A stretch of 64,000 bases of DNA. Origin: Blautia sp. AF19-10LB. Its GTDB lineage: Bacteria; Bacillota; Clostridia; Lachnospirales; Lachnospiraceae. Positions 1 to 7,906 of this stretch are shown piece after piece. How positions within the stretch are numbered: position 1 is the stretch's first letter; every line of letters begins with the position of its first letter. The position numbers and the translations under genes were made by a program. The stretch is taken from assembly GCF_003461245.1 (NCBI RefSeq), contig NZ_QTWS01000025.1:1-64000 (forward strand). The letters run 5' to 3'. Under the pieces are notes generated by a model, which worked only from the letters and a program-made list of their open reading frames with translations, was not told where the DNA came from and ran no database searches.

Positions 1-61
1 GCACATTTTGTTGAAGTTTCTTTATATTTTATTTTATCTAGCACAACAAGTTAATTTAAAA

Positions 62-107
62 AGTCTGGCTTTCACGATAGAACATGAGATGAAGGCCAGG
101 CTTTTTT
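62..107 (+). terminator. intrinsic terminator of an upstream gene
   Basis: The arms AGTCTGGC and GCCAGGCT, extended by TTCA/TGAA, close a 15-base loop and are followed by a run of six T. It most likely ends a transcript that starts before the window. I see no gene in the first 187 bases. Confidence 0.75.
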
Positions 108-150
108 ATAATGTTTCGCATCGAATGCATAATTCTTATAAATATCCATT

Positions 151-178
151 TTGCTAATGGTGGATTTTGTGGTAGAAT
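151..178 (+). promoter_or_regulatory. sigma-A type promoter of the dehydratase operon
   Basis: TTGCTA and TAGAAT are separated by 16 bases, and the -10 box lies about 43 bases before the chosen start of the first gene. No operator or leader hairpin with a T-run is visible between them. Confidence 0.55.
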
Positions 179-220
179 AGAGAGAAAATGAATAGTTATA
201 CATGGAAAGGAATCATTATT

Positions 221-703
221 ATGGAAAAAGGTACAATTTTTAAATTTCATAATGACCTTGATACAGACCAGATCATTGCATCCCAGTATCTGCTTCTGCC
301 GAACCTGGATGAGATGAAAGGTCATGCATTTGAATCATTAGATCCTGATTTTGCAAAGAAAGTAAAACCAGGAGATTTCGTAGTAGGCGGCGAGAACTTC
401 GGCTGTGGTTCTTCCAGAGAGCAGGCACCGGGCGTCCTCAAAGCACTTGGTGTACAGGCAGTCATCGCCAAATCCTTCGCAAGAATTTTTTTCAGAAATG
501 CGATCAACATCGGGCTTCCGGCAATCGTCTGTAAAGATCTTCCGGATGATGTACAGACCGGAGATACCATGGAACTTCATATGTCCGACGGTACAGCAGT
601 TGCAAACGGCAAGACATATACCTGTACCAAACTTCCGGAATATATGCAGGGAATTCTGAATCAGGGCGGTCTGATCGCTTCACTGAACAAGGAGGAGAAA
701 TAA
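221..703 (+). CDS. aconitase-family dehydratase small subunit (LeuD/HacB type), copy 1
   Basis: This is the small (swivel-domain) subunit of a two-subunit [4Fe-4S] hydro-lyase of the 3-isopropylmalate dehydratase/homoaconitase family. It has 160 residues, normal for LeuD. The N-terminal DLDTDQII and the GCGSSREQAP loop (residues about 61-70), which carries a substrate-binding Arg, are intact. The specificity loop after the aspartates reads YLLL, whereas I recall YLRx in archaeal isomerases and YLNT in common bacterial LeuD, so leucine synthesis is not assured. The start is the ATG at 221, behind AAAGGA; an in-frame ATG at 188 lacks a ribosome site. The large subunit follows after 2 bases. No leuA or leuB is present. 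Family is certain; substrate is unknown. Confidence 0.85.
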   Translation: MEKGTIFKFHNDLDTDQIIASQYLLLPNLDEMKGHAFESLDPDFAKKVKPGDFVVGGENFGCGSSREQAPGVLKALGVQAVIAKSFARIFFRNAINIGLPAIVCKDLPDDVQTGDTMELHMSDGTAVANGKTYTCTKLPEYMQGILNQGGLIASLNKEEK

Positions 704-705
704 CC

Positions 706-1956
706 ATGGGAATGACAATTGCAGAAAAAATCATCGCAGCAGCAGCCGGTGTAGACAGCGTCAAACCTGGCGATATCCATACGGTACAGCTTGACCGTCT
801 GATGAGCAATGACGGAACTACTCATCTGACTGTAGATATGTACAAAAACAAGCTGAACCATCCGCACATTGCAGATACAAAGAAACTCGTTTTCATCGTT
901 GACCACAACGTACCGTCTGACTGCCCGAAGACAGCAGCATCCCAGAAGAAGATGAGAGACTTTGCAAAAGAAAACAACATTGATTTCTGGGAAGGCAAGG
1001 GTGTCTGCCACCAGGTTATGATCGAGAATTATGTTCGCCCGGGTGAACTGATCTTTGGCGCAGACAGCCATACCTGTTCTTATGGTGCACTTGGCGCATT
1101 CGGTACCGGTGTCGGATGCACAGACTTCCTCTATGGAATGGTGACAGGAACTTCCTGGGTACTGGTTCCGGAATCTGTAAAATTCAACCTCATCGGTAAG
1201 CTTCCGGAAGGTGTGACTGCCCGTGACCTGATCCTTACCATCATTGGTGAAGTAGGTGCAAACGGATGCAACTATCAGGTAATGGAATTCACCGGAGAAG
1301 GTGCTAAGACTTTAAGCATCAGTGACCGTATGACTCTCTGCAACATGGCAGTAGAGGCAGGTGCAAAGACCGGTATCTTTGAAGCAGACGAAAAAGCCAT
1401 GGAATACCTCAAAGAACATGGACGTGAGCCAAAAGCTGTATTCCACAGTGATCCGGATGCAAAATACGTAAGAGAATATACTTTTGACCTCAGCAAAGTC
1501 CGCCCGGTAGTCGCAAAACCGGATTTTGTAGACAATGTTGTTCCGGCAGAAGAAGCATGTGGAATCGAGATCAACGAAGCATTCCTTGGCTCCTGCAACA
1601 ACGGACGTATCGAAGATCTGCGCGTAGGTGCCGAGATCATCAAAGGAAAGAAAGTATCTGACAAGGTACGTTTCCTCGTTGTTCCGGCAAGCCAGACAAT
1701 TTACCGTCAGGCATTAAAAGAAGGCCTGATCGACATTTTCATGGAAGCAGGTGCGATCGTTATGAACCCGAACTGCAGTGTATGCTGGGGAAGCTGCCAG
1801 GGTGTTATCGGTGAAAACGAAGTCCTGATCAGTACAGGAACGCGTAACTTCAAAGGACGTGCAGGACATCCAAGTTCCAAAGTATATCTTGGATCCGCAG
1901 CGACTGTTACAGCATCTGCAATCGCAGGAAAAATCGCACTGCCATCTGAAATCTGA
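706..1956 (+). CDS. aconitase-family dehydratase large subunit (LeuC/HacA type), copy 1
   Basis: Catalytic large subunit of 416 residues that pairs with the preceding small subunit and would hydrate/dehydrate a hydroxy-dicarboxylate using a [4Fe-4S] cluster in the cytosol. The three expected cluster cysteines are present: Cys297 in GSCNNGR, then Cys357 and Cys360 in PNCSVCWG. The DSHT active-site segment (ADSHTCSYGALGAFGTG) is intact. The surroundings of the cysteines are unusual: GSCNNGR replaces the common GSCTNxR, and PNCSVC replaces PGCGxC. Likely substrates include isopropylmalate, citramalate/citraconate or dimethylmaleate-type acids, but sequence alone does not decide. The start has GGAGG 11 bases upstream inside the end of the small-subunit gene. 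Confidence 0.87.
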   Translation: MGMTIAEKIIAAAAGVDSVKPGDIHTVQLDRLMSNDGTTHLTVDMYKNKLNHPHIADTKKLVFIVDHNVPSDCPKTAASQKKMRDFAKENNIDFWEGKGVCHQVMIENYVRPGELIFGADSHTCSYGALGAFGTGVGCTDFLYGMVTGTSWVLVPESVKFNLIGKLPEGVTARDLILTIIGEVGANGCNYQVMEFTGEGAKTLSISDRMTLCNMAVEAGAKTGIFEADEKAMEYLKEHGREPKAVFHSDPDAKYVREYTFDLSKVRPVVAKPDFVDNVVPAEEACGIEINEAFLGSCNNGRIEDLRVGAEIIKGKKVSDKVRFLVVPASQTIYRQALKEGLIDIFMEAGAIVMNPNCSVCWGSCQGVIGENEVLISTGTRNFKGRAGHPSSKVYLGSAATVTASAIAGKIALPSEI

Positions 1957-2007
1957 TAAAGTACAACAGAAACACCTACAATATATTCAGTGAGGAATAC
2001 ATAGATT

Positions 2008-2499
2008 ATGGAAAAGTTTACAGGTAAAGTATGGGTACTTGGCGATGACATTGATACCGATATCATCATCCCGACCGAGTATCTGGCACTCAAAACAATC
2101 GACGATATGAAACAGTATGGATTCAGTCCGCTCCGTCCGGAACTGGCTGGACAGATCCAGAAAGGCGACATCATTGTTGCCGGCAAAAACTTCGGCTGCG
2201 GTTCTTCCAGAGAGCAGGCACCGGAGATCATCAAAGCACTGGGCGTTCAGTGCGTCATTGCAAAATCTTTTGCAAGAATTTTCTTCAGGAACTCCATCAA
2301 CAACGGACTTCTGCTGATCGAGCAGCCGGATCTTCACGATGATATCAAAGAGGGAGATACCGTGAACGTTGTGATGAATGAACATGTTGACTATGATGGA
2401 AAACAGTACCCGATCGCTTCTCTGCCGGAGAACCTGATGAGCATCATCCAGGCCGGCGGACTTGTAAAAGCCATGCGTAAACTGAATGGACTGGACTAA
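2008..2499 (+). CDS. aconitase-family dehydratase small subunit (LeuD/HacB type), copy 2
   Basis: A second small subunit of 163 residues, clearly homologous to the one at 221 (shared NFGCGSSREQAP, AKSFARIFFRN and AGGL segments) but well diverged, so this is not a recent duplication. DDIDTDIII and the GCGSSRE loop (residues 63-69) are intact. The specificity loop reads YLAL, again different from the forms I recall for LeuD (YLNT) and homoaconitase (YLRT). It begins 51 bases after copy 1 of the large subunit and probably shares its transcript. Substrate unknown. Confidence 0.85.
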   Translation: MEKFTGKVWVLGDDIDTDIIIPTEYLALKTIDDMKQYGFSPLRPELAGQIQKGDIIVAGKNFGCGSSREQAPEIIKALGVQCVIAKSFARIFFRNSINNGLLLIEQPDLHDDIKEGDTVNVVMNEHVDYDGKQYPIASLPENLMSIIQAGGLVKAMRKLNGLD

Positions 2500-2512
2500 G
2501 GAGGAGAAGCAG

Positions 2513-3757
2513 ATGGGCGAAACAGTTATCGAAAAGATTATCAGAAACAATGTGGGTCATGCCGTAAAACCTGGCGATATCGTAACAGTCAATGTAGACA
2601 GAGTGATGATCCATGATATTTTTATTCCGTTTGTTGCGGATAAATTTGAAGAAATGGGATTCAAGAAATTATGGGATCCGGATAAGGTAGTTCTGATCTA
2701 TGATCACCTTGTTCCGGCAAGCCAGCTTGATGATACCAGACATTTCCATACAGGAGATGCTTTTGCAGAAAAATACGGAATGAAAAACGTGCACAGAAGC
2801 GACGGAATCTGCCACCAGCTGATGACAGAGGCAGGCTATGTAAAACCTGGTAATATCGTATTTGGTACAGACAGCCATACAACTACTTATGGATGTGTCG
2901 GCGCATTTTCTTCCGGTATCGGATATACAGAGATGGCAAGTATCCTCGGAACAGGAACCATGTGGATCAAAGTTCCGGAGACCATTAAAGTTGTGATCGA
3001 GGGAGAGCTTCCGGAGAACGTGATGTCCAAGGATGTGATCCTGCGTCTGATCGGTGATCTCGGTGCAGATGGCGCTACTTACCGTGCACTGGAATTCACA
3101 GGAAGTGCAGTAAAGAATATGTCCGTGGCAAGCCGAATGACCATGTCAAACATGGCAATCGAAGCTGGTGCAAAATGTGCTCTCTTCACACCAGATGAAA
3201 AGACAGCAGAATACTGTGAGATTGAACTGAACGATTTCCAGAAGAGCCTTGTCGGCGATGAGGACGCAAAATACATCAAGACTGTAACTTACCGTGCAGA
3301 GGACCTTGTTCCGGTCATGGCATGCCCGTCACAGGTAGACAAGATCCGTGACGTCAGCACTCTTGAGGGAACTGAGATTGATCAGGTATTCATCGGTTCC
3401 TGTACAAATGGCCGTCTGGAGGATCTCGCAGCAGCAGCGGAAGTCCTCAAGGGCAAAAAAGTTGCTGACTATGTAAAACTGATCGTGACACCGGCAAGCC
3501 GCAAGATCTACAGACAGGCGATTGAGCTTGGTATTCTGGACACTCTGGCAGAAGCAGGTGCAATGATCACACATCCGGGATGCGGACTGTGCTGTGGACG
3601 TGCAGGCGGTATCCTGACAGACGGAGAGAGTGTTGTGGCGACAAACAACCGTAACTTCCTTGGCCGTATGGGAACTTCCAAGGTAGAAATCTATCTGGCA
3701 TCTCCAAAGACGGCAGCAGCATGTGCGATCGCAGGTAAGATCGTCAGCCCGAAATAA
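2513..3757 (+). CDS. aconitase-family dehydratase large subunit (LeuC/HacA type), copy 2
   Basis: Second catalytic subunit, 414 residues from the ATG at 2513. That start is preceded by AAGGAGGAG; the upstream in-frame ATG at 2486 lies inside the small-subunit gene and is unlikely. Cluster ligands occupy the same positions as in copy 1 (Cys297, Cys357, Cys360), here in the more usual contexts GSCTNGR and HPGCGLCCG, and TDSHTTTYG is intact. It is the last gene of the operon, followed by a strong terminator. The two large subunits differ through much of their length, suggesting different substrates or successive steps in one pathway (inference). Confidence 0.87.
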   Translation: MGETVIEKIIRNNVGHAVKPGDIVTVNVDRVMIHDIFIPFVADKFEEMGFKKLWDPDKVVLIYDHLVPASQLDDTRHFHTGDAFAEKYGMKNVHRSDGICHQLMTEAGYVKPGNIVFGTDSHTTTYGCVGAFSSGIGYTEMASILGTGTMWIKVPETIKVVIEGELPENVMSKDVILRLIGDLGADGATYRALEFTGSAVKNMSVASRMTMSNMAIEAGAKCALFTPDEKTAEYCEIELNDFQKSLVGDEDAKYIKTVTYRAEDLVPVMACPSQVDKIRDVSTLEGTEIDQVFIGSCTNGRLEDLAAAAEVLKGKKVADYVKLIVTPASRKIYRQAIELGILDTLAEAGAMITHPGCGLCCGRAGGILTDGESVVATNNRNFLGRMGTSKVEIYLASPKTAAACAIAGKIVSPK

Positions 3758-3773
3758 AACATCAAAAAACGCC

Positions 3774-3819
3774 AAAAAAAGTCAAGAGGGAAGAATATTT
3801 TTTCCCTCTTGACTTTTTT
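3774..3819 (+). terminator. intrinsic terminator after the dehydratase operon
   Basis: GTCAAGAGGGAA pairs with TTCCCTCTTGAC, flanked by A and T runs, which makes it potentially bidirectional. The descending arm also contains the TTGACT used by the next promoter. Confidence 0.88.
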
Positions 3820-3837
3820 ATGATTTAGCACTATAGT
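3809..3837 (+). promoter_or_regulatory. promoter of the glycine-riboswitch/symporter transcript
   Basis: TTGACT, 17 bases, TATAGT. The -35 box sits inside the 3' arm of the preceding terminator, so the two elements are fused. Transcription would begin just before the riboswitch. Confidence 0.7.
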
Positions 3838-3849
3838 ATAACGCAGTAA

Positions 3850-4045
3850 CAGCAATAACGAGGAGAAGTTTGCAGGAAAGAGGCGCATGCCCACCGAAGG
3901 AGTAAAACTCTCAGGTATCCGTAATATCGGACACAAACTGCAAATGGATCGTTTCTCTGGAGACGCCTGTTTTATTACAGGGGCCGAAGGTGCAAGCGAC
4001 GCGCAAGCGTCTTGAATCTCTCAGGCAAAAGGACAGAGGATGCTA
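3850..4045 (+). ncRNA. tandem glycine riboswitch
   Basis: Two aptamer-like units lie side by side. The first has CACCGAAGGAGTAAA then ACTCTCAGGT; the second has GGGCCGAAGGTGCAAG then AATCTCTCAGGCAAAAGGAC. These are hallmark segments of the glycine (gcvT) aptamer. The pair lies directly upstream of a sodium/amino-acid symporter, a known target of this class. A small hairpin AGGATG...CATCCT (4037-4062) follows, but its T-run is about 9 bases away, so whether control is by termination or translation is not clear. Confidence 0.92.
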
Positions 4046-4201
4046 TGACCTAATTACATCCTGAATTCTATTTTTTGATTTTTATCTATTTTTTATTGTC
4101 TGATATTATTAGATTCTTACCAGTCTATCTGAGAACGATTCTTTATCTTTATTCCCTTTTTATGATGCTGAAAAATACATACAGAAGGAGAACTTTTTGA
4201 G

Positions 4202-5617
4202 ATGTGGGAAGCAATCAACAATTTCTTAGTTGCAGTGGATGACAAAGTCTGGGGCGTGCCGCTTATGGTACTGATCATAGCCGGTGGTGTTCTTCTTACC
4301 AGCAGACTTGGGCTGCTTCAGGTACGCCGCCTTCCATTGGCACTGAAATGGATGTTTAAGAATGAAGAAGAGGGAGACGGTGAGATCTCCAGTTTTGCAG
4401 CTCTGTGTACAGCATTGAGTGCAACAATCGGTACCGGTAATATCGTAGGTGTTGCAACAGCAGTCTGTGCCGGAGGTCCGGGAGCACTTTTCTGGATGAT
4501 CGTGGCAGCATTCTTCGGAATGGCAACCAAATATTCTGAAGGTCTTCTGGCGGTAAAATACCGTGTGGTTGCAGAAGACGGACACAGTCTTGGCGGACCA
4601 TTCTACTATATTGAGAAAGGTATGGGAGCGAAATGGAAATGGCTTGGTAAGATCTTTGCATTCTTTGGTGTCTGTGTAGGTCTTTTTGGTATCGGTACAT
4701 TCAGCCAGGTAAATGGTATTTCAAGTGCTGTACAGAACTTCTTTGATCCGGACAAGACAAACTGCATCAATATCCCATTCCTGGGACAGTATTCCGTAGC
4801 AGTTGTTGTTTCTTCTCTGATCCTTGCATTTTGCGTAGCAGCGATCCTGATCGGAGGAGTAAAACGAATTGCAGCAGTCAGCCAGATTATCGTGCCGTTT
4901 ATGGCAGTAATTTATATCATCTTCAGCGTTGCCCTGATCATCTGCAACATTACAGAGATCCCGAATGCAATCGTAACTGTTGTTACAGCGGCATTTAATC
5001 CTAAAGCAGTGACAGGTGGTGTTGTTGGTTCTATGATCGTAGCAATGCAGAAAGGTGTTGCACGAGGAATCTTTTCCAACGAAGCAGGTCTTGGTAGCGC
5101 TCCGATCGCGGCAGCAGCAGCGCAGACAAAAGAGCCGGTACGTCAGGGTCTTGTCAGCATGACAGGTACTTTTATTGATACGATCCTGATCTGTACCATG
5201 ACAGGACTTTCCATCGTCCTGACAGGTGCATGGCAGGTAGAGGGAATCGAGGGTGTACAGGTTACTACCTATGCATTCCAGCATGGACTTCCGCTTCCGG
5301 CCAAGTTCACAGCGTTTGTACTGATGCTCTGCCTCGTATTCTTCGCATTTACAACAATCCTTGGATGGGATTATTACAGTGAACGTTGTCTCGAATACCT
5401 GACAAACGGACACAAGACGAAGATCATCGTATACCGCTGGTTATATATTTTTGCAGTATTCATCGGACCATACATGACAGTAAGTGCTGTATGGACTATC
5501 GCAGATATCTTCAATGGTCTGATGGCAATCCCGAATATGATCGCACTGTTCGCACTGAGCGGAGTCGTTGCGAAAGAAACCAAAGCATTCTTCAAAGCAG
5601 AGAAGCATAAAATGTAA
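4202..5617 (+). CDS. Na+/alanine (glycine) symporter, AGCS family
   Basis: Integral membrane protein of 471 residues, the usual length for the alanine/glycine:cation symporter family (AlsT/DagA/AgcS), importing a small neutral amino acid with sodium. Family signatures are SATIGTGNIVGVATAV near residues 78-93 and SNEAGLGSAPIAAAAAQT in the second half, with about ten hydrophobic spans. The tandem glycine riboswitch upstream makes glycine the likely regulator and probably a substrate. The ATG follows AGAAGGAGAA. A second family member is at 17444. Confidence 0.93.
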   Translation: MWEAINNFLVAVDDKVWGVPLMVLIIAGGVLLTSRLGLLQVRRLPLALKWMFKNEEEGDGEISSFAALCTALSATIGTGNIVGVATAVCAGGPGALFWMIVAAFFGMATKYSEGLLAVKYRVVAEDGHSLGGPFYYIEKGMGAKWKWLGKIFAFFGVCVGLFGIGTFSQVNGISSAVQNFFDPDKTNCINIPFLGQYSVAVVVSSLILAFCVAAILIGGVKRIAAVSQIIVPFMAVIYIIFSVALIICNITEIPNAIVTVVTAAFNPKAVTGGVVGSMIVAMQKGVARGIFSNEAGLGSAPIAAAAAQTKEPVRQGLVSMTGTFIDTILICTMTGLSIVLTGAWQVEGIEGVQVTTYAFQHGLPLPAKFTAFVLMLCLVFFAFTTILGWDYYSERCLEYLTNGHKTKIIVYRWLYIFAVFIGPYMTVSAVWTIADIFNGLMAIPNMIALFALSGVVAKETKAFFKAEKHKM

Positions 5618-5637
5618 ATAAAATTTTGGAAACGCAT

Positions 5638-5695
5638 AATTCCTTCTGTTCTTCATACACTAGACAGTGATGATGAGAACAGGAGGAATTTTTTT
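5638..5695 (+). terminator. terminator that contains the tspO ribosome site
   Basis: TTCCTTCTGTTCTTCAT pairs with ATGAGAACAGGAGGAA (one mismatch and one bulge) and is followed directly by seven T. The 3' arm contains the AGGAGG of the next gene, and its TTG start lies at the end of the T-run. The hairpin could end the symporter transcript and hide the tspO ribosome site in read-through RNA. Confidence 0.72.
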
Positions 5696-6161
5696 GAAGA
5701 AAAAAACAAAAACTCTGCTGACCGCGCTGGCGGTGCCGCTGGGAGTTGGGGCGGTTTCGGGATTTCTTACGCAGGGAAGCATGGATACGTTTGAAAAATT
5801 AAAACAGCCGCCTCTGACACCGCCGGGCTGGGTATTTCCTGTGGTATGGACAGGACTGTTTGCCATGATGGGAACAGCATCTTACCTTGTGGCAATTTCG
5901 CCGAAAACAGAAAAGAGAAACAGAGCACTGTTCTTGTATGGAGTGCAGCTTGCAGTAAATTTCCTGTGGCCGGTATTTTTCTTTAATGCAGGATGGTATT
6001 TCTTTGCATTTGTATGGCTTGTGCTTCTGTGGTATCTGGTGTACCTCTGCACGAAAGGATTTTCGGATATCTCCAGGAACGCAGGATACCTGATGATCCC
6101 GTATCTTGTATGGCTGACTTTTGCAGGTTATCTGAATTTCTTTATCTTTCTTTTAAATTAA
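5694..6161 (+). CDS. TspO/MBR family membrane protein
   Basis: Small membrane protein of 155 residues from a TTG start at 5694, placed 8 bases after AGGAGG. The ATG at 5667 lies upstream of that site and would not use it. It shows five hydrophobic spans and the tryptophan-rich TspO/peripheral benzodiazepine receptor pattern (PPLTPPGWVFPVVWTGLF near residues 39-56, then NFLWPVFFF). TspO proteins bind tetrapyrroles and some lipids; the physiological role in anaerobes is unsettled. The start is embedded in the preceding terminator. Confidence 0.88.
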   Translation: MKKKTKTLLTALAVPLGVGAVSGFLTQGSMDTFEKLKQPPLTPPGWVFPVVWTGLFAMMGTASYLVAISPKTEKRNRALFLYGVQLAVNFLWPVFFFNAGWYFFAFVWLVLLWYLVYLCTKGFSDISRNAGYLMIPYLVWLTFAGYLNFFIFLLN

Positions 6162-6168
6162 GCGGAAG

Positions 6169-6195
6169 CACTGTCTGAAAATGGCAGTGTTTTTG
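6169..6195 (+). terminator. intrinsic terminator after tspO
   Basis: CACTGTC pairs with GGCAGTG (one G-U pair) around a 7-base loop, followed by TTTTTG. Confidence 0.65.
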
Positions 6196-6237
6196 TGTTT
6201 TACGGAAAAACATCTGATTTTCATACAAAAACAACAC

Positions 6238-6266
6238 TTGACAAAGCGATGGCAATCCTGTAGTAT
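6238..6266 (+). promoter_or_regulatory. promoter and long leader of the FAD oxidoreductase gene
   Basis: TTGACA, 17 bases, TAGTAT. About 185 bases of leader separate it from the next gene. The leader contains a possible 19-codon reading frame (ATG 6278, stop ending 6337), a small hairpin GTGAC...GTCAC (about 6334-6350) and a T-run near 6371-6377. I do not recognise a known riboswitch. Confidence 0.65.
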
Positions 6267-6458
6267 AGATTAGGAATATGATTAACGTTAAAGATTACAG
6301 TAACCATTTTTCCAACTGCCGTAATGAATGGAAGTGACAGGATCCGTCACGAGAAATTCTGCGACAGCTTTTTTTATGCAACAGGACTGTGGGTTCTGCT
6401 GTATATGGATGAGGGATATAAACAAAAAGGGAAGTAATGCTTACAAGGAGGATAAGGC

Positions 6459-7829
6459 ATGAACTATGATGTAATCATTATCGGCGCTGGTCCTGGAGGA
6501 ATTTTTGCAGCGTATGAATTAATGAAAGAAAAGCCGGACTGCAAAGTGGCAGTTTTTGAAGAGGGATACTCCCTTGAGAAGAGAAAATGCCCGATCGACG
6601 GCAAGAAGATAAAGAACTGTATCAACTGTAAGAGATGTTCTATCATGTGCGGCTTTGGCGGTGCAGGTGCATTCTCTGATGGAAAATATAACATCACCAA
6701 CGATTTCGGTGGAACTCTGTATGAGCATATCGGTAAAAGCCAGGCAATCGAGCTGATGAAATATGTTGATGATATCAACATGGAATACGGTGGTCAGGGA
6801 ACTAAGCTTTATTCCACAGCAGGAACCAAGTTTAAGAAACTCTGCCTGCAGAACAAACTGAACCTTCTGGATGCATCTGTACGTCATCTGGGAACGGATA
6901 TCAATTATATCGTTCTTGAGAACCTGTACAATGCAATGAAAGATCATGTAGATTTCTACTTCGACACACCGGTACAGAAACTGGAGATCCTGGAAGACGG
7001 TTACCGTGTGATCTGCGAAAAAGGAACTTACGACTGTAAGAAATGTATCGTTTCCGTAGGACGAAGCGGAAGCAAATGGATGGAGACTGTCTGTAAAGAT
7101 CTGAACATCCCGACCAAATCCAACCGTGTGGATATCGGTGTCCGCGTGGAACTTCCGGCAGTTATCTTTTCACATCTGACAGATGAACTGTATGAGAGCA
7201 AGATCGTCTACCGTACAGAGAAATTCGAAGATAACGTCCGTACTTTCTGCATGAACCCGAACGGAATCGTAGTAAACGAAAATACCAACGGCATCATCAC
7301 TGTAAACGGACATAGCTATGAGGGTGATGAGAAAAAGACCGATAACACCAACTTCGCACTTCTTGTTTCCAAACATTTCTCCGAGCCATTTAAGGACAGC
7401 AATGGATACGGCGAAAGCATCGCAAGACTTTCCAACATGCTTGGCGGCGGTGTTATCGTACAGCGTTTCGGCGACCTTGTCCGCGGACGTAGAAGTACCG
7501 TGAAACGTGTTGAGGAAGGCCTCGTAACACCGACTCTCACAGCAACACCTGGAGACTTAAGCCTCGTACTTCCGAAACGTATCCTGGACGGCATCATCGA
7601 AATGATCTACGCCCTGGACAAAGTAGCTCCGGGAACTGCAAACGATGATACCCTTCTGTACGGCGTGGAAGTTAAATTCTACAACATGGAAGTTGAGATC
7701 GACGACAACCTCGAAAGCTGCCACAAAGGTCTGTACGTGATCGGAGACGGAAGTGGCGTCACCCACTCCCTGTCCCACGCATCCGCAAGTGGTATTTACG
7801 TAGCAAGACATATTGTAGAGCAGAACTGA
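6459..7829 (+). CDS. FAD-dependent dehydrogenase/oxidoreductase (COG2509-like)
   Basis: Flavoprotein of 456 residues. The N-terminal dinucleotide-binding motif is GAGPGG (residues 9-14), and a C-terminal VIGDGSG closes the FAD site. A cysteine-rich stretch follows the N-terminal fold (CPIDGKKIKNC then CKRCSIMCGFGGAGAFSDGK), as in the uncharacterised FAD-dependent dehydrogenase family widespread in Firmicutes and Bacteroidetes. The substrate is not known. The ATG follows AAGGAGG. It has its own promoter and a strong terminator, so it is probably monocistronic. Confidence 0.85.
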   Translation: MNYDVIIIGAGPGGIFAAYELMKEKPDCKVAVFEEGYSLEKRKCPIDGKKIKNCINCKRCSIMCGFGGAGAFSDGKYNITNDFGGTLYEHIGKSQAIELMKYVDDINMEYGGQGTKLYSTAGTKFKKLCLQNKLNLLDASVRHLGTDINYIVLENLYNAMKDHVDFYFDTPVQKLEILEDGYRVICEKGTYDCKKCIVSVGRSGSKWMETVCKDLNIPTKSNRVDIGVRVELPAVIFSHLTDELYESKIVYRTEKFEDNVRTFCMNPNGIVVNENTNGIITVNGHSYEGDEKKTDNTNFALLVSKHFSEPFKDSNGYGESIARLSNMLGGGVIVQRFGDLVRGRRSTVKRVEEGLVTPTLTATPGDLSLVLPKRILDGIIEMIYALDKVAPGTANDDTLLYGVEVKFYNMEVEIDDNLESCHKGLYVIGDGSGVTHSLSHASASGIYVARHIVEQN

Positions 7830-7847
7830 TAATTATAATATACTAAG

Positions 7848-7890
7848 AAGCCCCCACAAAACGTGAGAAAACGATTTGTGGGGGCTTTTT
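7848..7890. terminator. bidirectional terminator between convergent genes
   Basis: AAGCCCCCACAAA pairs with TTTGTGGGGGCTT and is followed by T on the + strand. It lies between a + gene ending at 7829 and a - gene ending at 7907, so it may serve both. Confidence 0.85.
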
Positions 7891-7906
7891 ATGTGAATAA
7901 TTTTGA

